In this document: positions 60,212 to 64,000 of the stretch, piece after piece
Numbering within the stretch: the stretch's first letter is position 1
Layout of the letters: each line of letters opens with the position of its first letter
Assembly: GCF_000803215.1 (NCBI RefSeq)
Contig: NZ_JSXC01000001.1
Span: 1-64,000 of the forward strand
From: Pectobacterium fontis
Lineage (GTDB): Bacteria > Pseudomonadota > Gammaproteobacteria > Enterobacterales > Enterobacteriaceae
Length of the DNA: 64,000 bases
Direction of reading: 5' to 3'
Notes under the pieces: model-generated
Databases searched by the model: none
Seen by the model: the letters and a program-made list of their open reading frames with translations, nothing else
What the model was told of the DNA's origin: nothing
Position numbers and translations under genes: made by a program

Positions 60212-60331
60212 ATGGTCTTACTCATTATCTCCATCGCGCTTCTTGCTATTGCCGCGTATGCTATTTTTCGTCATTTTAAAACTAGGAACTCACATAAAAT
60301 TGGGGTAAATAATCGATCCAAAAAACGTTAA
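60212..60331 (+). CDS. Small single-membrane-segment protein (39 aa)
   Basis: ATG at 60212 opens 39 codons to TAA at 60329. Residues 2-20 form one hydrophobic helix (VLLIISIALLAIAAYAIF) and the rest is basic (RHFKTRNSHK to NNRSKKR), so the C-terminus should face the cytoplasm. The ribosome site is weak (TTGAG about 10 bp upstream). A small hairpin followed by a long T-rich run (60354-60386) lies just after the stop. The layout fits enterobacterial small membrane proteins. I do not recognise a family. Confidence 0.5.
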   Translation: MVLLIISIALLAIAAYAIFRHFKTRNSHKIGVNNRSKKR

Positions 60332-60353
60332 GACCGCGATTTGTATTTATTTT

Positions 60354-60386
60354 CATGCCGCATAAAGCATGCGTTTTCTTTTTTTC
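60354..60386 (+). terminator. Putative terminator of the 39-aa ORF
   Basis: CATGC pairs with GCATG (8-nt loop) and is followed by CGTTTTCTTTTTTT. The stem is short but the T-run is strong. It lies 23 bp past the ORF stop. Confidence 0.5.
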
Positions 60387-60547
60387 ATGTGTGCCTCACC
60401 TTGTTTTTCATATCACTTCCCCCTTTGTTTCCCTCACCGCCGGTGAGTGTTTTTTCACCTGAACATTCCTTTGCCTTTCCCCGTCTGCTGACGAGGAAAG
60501 GCAAATATGGTATAAGCAAGGCTTAATTTTTTATTTAAGGTAAACCG

Positions 60548-62278
60548 GTGAATATTCAGGCTCTTCTCTCCGAAAAAGTTAGCCAGGCGTTAACCGCCGC
60601 GGGCGCGCCAGCAGACAGCGAAGCTCAGATTCGTCAGTCGGCAAAAGCACAGTTTGGTGATTATCAGGCCAATGGCGTCATGGCTGTGGCAAAGAAGCTG
60701 GGCATGCCACCACGACAATTGGCCGAAAAAGTCGTCCAGCTTTTGGCTCTGGAGGGCATTGCGGAAAAAACAGAAATCGCCGGCCCGGGATTTATTAATA
60801 TTTTCCTCGATAAACAGTGGGTTGCGAGCCAGGTTGAGAATGCGCTGAATGCGCCGAAACTGGGTTTATCCCCCGTTGAACCACAAACGATCGTGATTGA
60901 TTACTCCGCTCCTAACGTTGCTAAGGAAATGCACGTCGGCCACCTGCGTTCAACCATCATTGGTGATGCCGCAGCCCGCACGCTGGAGTTTTTAGGCCAC
61001 AACGTCATCCGTGCTAATCACGTTGGCGACTGGGGCACGCAATTCGGTATGCTGATTGCCTACCTTGAAAAAATGCAAAACGAAAGCGCGAATGAGATGG
61101 ACTTGTCCGATCTGGAAGCGTTTTATCGTGAAGCCAAGAAGCACTATGACGACGATGCCGAGTTCGCTGAACGCGCGCGCGGTTACGTGGTGAAATTGCA
61201 GGGCGGCGATGAATATTGCCGTCAGATGTGGCGCAAGCTCGTCGACATCACCATGACGCAGAACCAGATCAACTATGAACGCCTCAATGTCACGCTGACC
61301 AAACAGGATGTGATGGGCGAAAGCCTGTATAACAGCATGCTCCCAGGCATCGTTGCCGACCTGAAAGCAAAAGGTCTGGCCGTTGAGAGCGAAGGCGCAA
61401 CGGTCGTTTTCCTTGATGAATATAAAAACAAGGAAGGCGAACCGATGGGCGTCATCATCCAGAAAAAGGATGGCGGTTACCTCTACACCACCACAGATAT
61501 CGCCTGTGCCAAATACCGTTATGAAACCCTGAATGCCGATCGTGTGCTTTACTACATCGACTCTCGTCAACACCAGCATTTGATGCAGGCCTGGACCATC
61601 GTGCGTAAAGCGGGTTACGTGCCTGATTCTGTCAGCCTCGAACACCATATGTTCGGCATGATGCTGGGCAAAGACGGTAAGCCTTTCAAAACGCGCGCAG
61701 GCGGAACAATCAAGCTGTCGGATCTGTTGGATGAAGCCTACGATCGCGCCCTGAAGCTCATCGCAGAGAAAAACCCACAGATGGAAAGCGATGAGTTAAC
61801 CGCGCTGGCGAAAGTAGTTTCTATCGGTGCGATCAAGTATGCCGACCTGTCGAAAAGCCGCACTACGGACTACGTTTTCGATTGGGACAACATGCTGGCG
61901 TTTGAAGGCAATACCGCGCCGTATATGCAATACGCTTATACGCGTGTCGCGTCCATTTTCAAACGTGCGGGAATACAGGAAGACAGCCTAACACAGCCGA
62001 TTACACTGCTCGACGAGCGCGAATATGCCCTTGCCACGCGCCTGCTGCAATTTGAAGAAACCATCACCACCGTCGCCCGTGAAGGCACACCGCATGTGAT
62101 GTGTAGCTATCTGTACGATTTGGCTGGCCTGTTCTCCGGTTTCTACGAGCACTGCCCGATTCTCAATGCCGACAGTGACGACGTGCGTCAGAGCCGTCTG
62201 AAACTGGCGCGACTCACAGCGAAAACGTTGAAGCAAGGTCTGGATACGCTGGGCATCGACACCGTCGAAAAGATGTAG
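60548..62278 (+). CDS. argS: Arginyl-tRNA synthetase
   Basis: ArgRS charges tRNA-Arg. The 576-aa class I enzyme has an N-terminal Add-1 domain, the HIGH-type motif [11 protein letters not shown] near residue 131, and the segment [20 protein letters not shown] in place of a canonical KMSKS, as usual in bacterial ArgRS. A C-terminal anticodon domain follows. It starts with GTG at 60548 after TAAGGT. A strong hairpin follows. Confidence 0.97.
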   Translation: MNIQALLSEKVSQALTAAGAPADSEAQIRQSAKAQFGDYQANGVMAVAKKLGMPPRQLAEKVVQLLALEGIAEKTEIAGPGFINIFLDKQWVASQVENALNAPKLGLSPVEPQTIVIDYSAPNVAKEMHVGHLRSTIIGDAAARTLEFLGHNVIRANHVGDWGTQFGMLIAYLEKMQNESANEMDLSDLEAFYREAKKHYDDDAEFAERARGYVVKLQGGDEYCRQMWRKLVDITMTQNQINYERLNVTLTKQDVMGESLYNSMLPGIVADLKAKGLAVESEGATVVFLDEYKNKEGEPMGVIIQKKDGGYLYTTTDIACAKYRYETLNADRVLYYIDSRQHQHLMQAWTIVRKAGYVPDSVSLEHHMFGMMLGKDGKPFKTRAGGTIKLSDLLDEAYDRALKLIAEKNPQMESDELTALAKVVSIGAIKYADLSKSRTTDYVFDWDNMLAFEGNTAPYMQYAYTRVASIFKRAGIQEDSLTQPITLLDEREYALATRLLQFEETITTVAREGTPHVMCSYLYDLAGLFSGFYEHCPILNADSDDVRQSRLKLARLTAKTLKQGLDTLGIDTVEKM

Positions 62279-62310
62279 TTATCTATCGACTGAAAATCTA
62301 TTCATTGAAA

Positions 62311-62346
62311 AAAACGCCATTGGTGCTACCACCAATGGCGTTTTTT
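62311..62346. terminator. Bidirectional terminator between argS and murJ
   Basis: A perfect 14-bp stem (AAAACGCCATTGGT with ACCAATGGCGTTTT, 6-nt loop), with A-run before and T-run after, lies between convergent genes. Confidence 0.9.
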
Positions 62347-62368
62347 ATTCCACCATGACTGAGCGCTG

Positions 62369-63904
62369 TTACACGCTACGACGAGCGAAATCCCGAGGGC
62401 GAAATCCCAACAGCGCCAGCGTAGCGAAGTAGGAACCCGCTCCCGCGACCACCACCAGCAGCAAACGCAGGATCCGCATCGTCATATTGCCGTCATCCCA
62501 CGCGGGCATACACCAGAGCATACCGAGTAACACCAGCGACATCACGATAACCGCAGCCAGCAGACGCACCAGAAAACGCATCCACCCCGGCTGTGGCTGG
62601 AAAATATCCTGTTTACGCAATTGCCAATACAGCAGCCCCGCATTCAGACAGGAGGCCAGGCCGATGGACAACGCCAGCCCCGCATGTTGCAGTGGGCCGA
62701 TAAAGATCAGGTTCATGATTTGCGTCATAATCAGCGTAACCATCGCTATTTTTACTGGCGTCTTGATATCCTGCCGGGAATAGAAACCGGGTACTAACAC
62801 TTTGACGACAATTAATCCCATCAGACCTACCGAGTAGGCAATCAGCGCCCGTTGCGTCATTAACGCATCAACGGCGCTAAATTTGCCGTACTGGAACAGC
62901 GACACCGTTAAGGGCTTAGCCAAAATACCGAGAGCGACCGCACTCGGCAGCGCCAACAGAAAACACAGGCGTAGTCCCCAATCCATCAGACGGGAATACT
63001 CCTCATGGTTGCCACTGGCAAAACTCTTCGCCAGCGACGGAAGTAAAATCGTTCCCAATGCCACGCCCAGAACCCCGGAAGGAAATTCCATCAGACGATC
63101 CGCGTAGTACATCCATGACACCGCCCCTTCGCTGAGAAAGGAGGCGAAAATAGTGTTGATGATCAGCGAAATCTGGCTAACCGACACGCCTAACACCGCC
63201 GGCCCCATCAGCTTCATCACCCGCCAGACGCTCGGATCACGCCATTTAAGGCGCGGTAATACCAACATGCCAATCTTTTTCAGATGCGGCAATTGGTAGC
63301 CAAGTTGCAGTAAACCGCCAACCAATACGGCCCAGGCTAGCGCCATTACGGGTGGGTTAAAATACGGTGCGGCAAACAGCGAGAAGCCAATCATGCTGAC
63401 GTTAAGCAGCGTCGGTGCAAATGCTGGCACCGAGAAACGATTCCAGGTGTTCAATACCGAACCGACCATTGAGGTCAATGAGATCAGTAGGATATAGGGA
63501 AAGGTGATCCTTAATAGATCCGAGGTCAGTTCAAAGCGATCCGGCGTCGCGGCAAAACCAGGAGCCGTTACCATAATGACCCAAGGTGCGGCCACCATAC
63601 CCGCCACGGTGACCAACGCCAGAATCAGCGTCAGCATCCCAGAGACATAGGCGAGAAACGTCCTCGTGGCTTCATCGCCCTGCTGGCTTTTATATTCAGC
63701 GAGGATGGGGACAAAAGCCTGTGAGAATGCGCCTTCCGCAAAAATTCGTCGCAGCAGATTGGGCAGTTTGAACGCCACAAAGAAGGCGTCCGTCGCCATA
63801 CCAGCACCAAAAATACGGGCGACGATCGCATCGCGCACAAACCCTAAAACGCGCGATATCATGGTCATGGAACTGACAGCAGCCAGTGATTTAAGTAAGT
63901 TCAT
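62369..63904 (-). CDS. murJ: Lipid II flippase MurJ
   Basis: MurJ (MviN) flips lipid II across the inner membrane for peptidoglycan synthesis. The 511-aa protein has about 14 membrane segments. Conserved parts are [46 protein letters not shown] with the functional arginines, and [26 protein letters not shown]. It is convergent with argS. In many Enterobacterales the flagellar flg cluster lies next to murJ, and would be beyond the right edge here. Confidence 0.96.
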   Translation of the reverse strand: MNLLKSLAAVSSMTMISRVLGFVRDAIVARIFGAGMATDAFFVAFKLPNLLRRIFAEGAFSQAFVPILAEYKSQQGDEATRTFLAYVSGMLTLILALVTVAGMVAAPWVIMVTAPGFAATPDRFELTSDLLRITFPYILLISLTSMVGSVLNTWNRFSVPAFAPTLLNVSMIGFSLFAAPYFNPPVMALAWAVLVGGLLQLGYQLPHLKKIGMLVLPRLKWRDPSVWRVMKLMGPAVLGVSVSQISLIINTIFASFLSEGAVSWMYYADRLMEFPSGVLGVALGTILLPSLAKSFASGNHEEYSRLMDWGLRLCFLLALPSAVALGILAKPLTVSLFQYGKFSAVDALMTQRALIAYSVGLMGLIVVKVLVPGFYSRQDIKTPVKIAMVTLIMTQIMNLIFIGPLQHAGLALSIGLASCLNAGLLYWQLRKQDIFQPQPGWMRFLVRLLAAVIVMSLVLLGMLWCMPAWDDGNMTMRILRLLLVVVAGAGSYFATLALLGFRPRDFARRSV

Positions 63905-64000
63905 TCGATTATATTCTGAACGGTTCAGGACAGATCATTAACCCGTTAAGGTCATCCTGATTGCGAGGTGCGACTAGTCTACGCATTGCGCATGTAATAG

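Overview
The window is chromosomal DNA of a gamma-proteobacterium of the order Enterobacterales. Gene content, protein identity and local gene order match two separate parts of the Escherichia coli map (icd to potD, and prc to argS). Several traits point to a soft-rot Pectobacteriaceae, most likely Pectobacterium: zwf and eda without edd between them, a PhoPQ pair of the PehR/PehS type, murJ next to argS, and a cytosine-permease-like gene where E. coli has torYZ. The genus is inferred from remembered family and synteny knowledge, not from a database search.

Layout. (1) 1-1735: the end of a lambdoid prophage or remnant, with a partial unknown ORF, xis and int overlapping by 11 bp, and a putative attL P' arm with three direct repeats abutting the 3' end of icd. 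(2) 1736-16730: icd, then rluE-nudJ, mnmA-hflD, purB, phoPQ, roxA, pepT (reverse) and the potABCD spermidine/putrescine transporter. (3) 16731-18655: a join between the two E. coli-like blocks, with a palindromic repeat element, a PEBP-family gene and an AraC-type regulator. (4) 18656-32842: proQ-prc (reverse), msrC, letA-letB, rsmF, yebW, then small or secreted proteins (extensin-like, DUF1471, Excalibur), a CspA-type cold-shock gene with a cold-box leader, the SdsR small RNA, yebY, ftnA and yecJ. (5) 32843-47221: a 36-aa basic ORF, ptrB, purT, the eda-zwf-hexR-pykA central carbon cluster, lpxM-mepM and the znuA/znuCB zinc uptake genes. (6) 47222-64000: ruvAB, ruvC-yebC-nudB-aspS, yecE, yecN, cmoAB, an NCS1 permease, a truncated Ner/SfsB-like gene, cutC, yecM, a 39-aa membrane ORF, argS and murJ.

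The region is mostly core genome, and its most informative content is regulatory. By reading alone I find consensus-quality operators for PurR (two, one inside purB), PhoP, HexR, Zur, LexA and Fur. I also find a cspA-like cold box and a strongly conserved SdsR. The LexA operator of ruvAB is the same palindrome as the apparent ruvC terminator. The PhoQ sensor lacks the acidic patch present in E. coli and Salmonella PhoQ.

I found no rRNA, tRNA, CRISPR array or complete insertion sequence, and no wholly new multi-gene system. The best candidates for undescribed biology are the two tiny ORFs, the palindromic repeat element, the non-acidic PhoQ sensor and the Excalibur/Csp neighbourhood.
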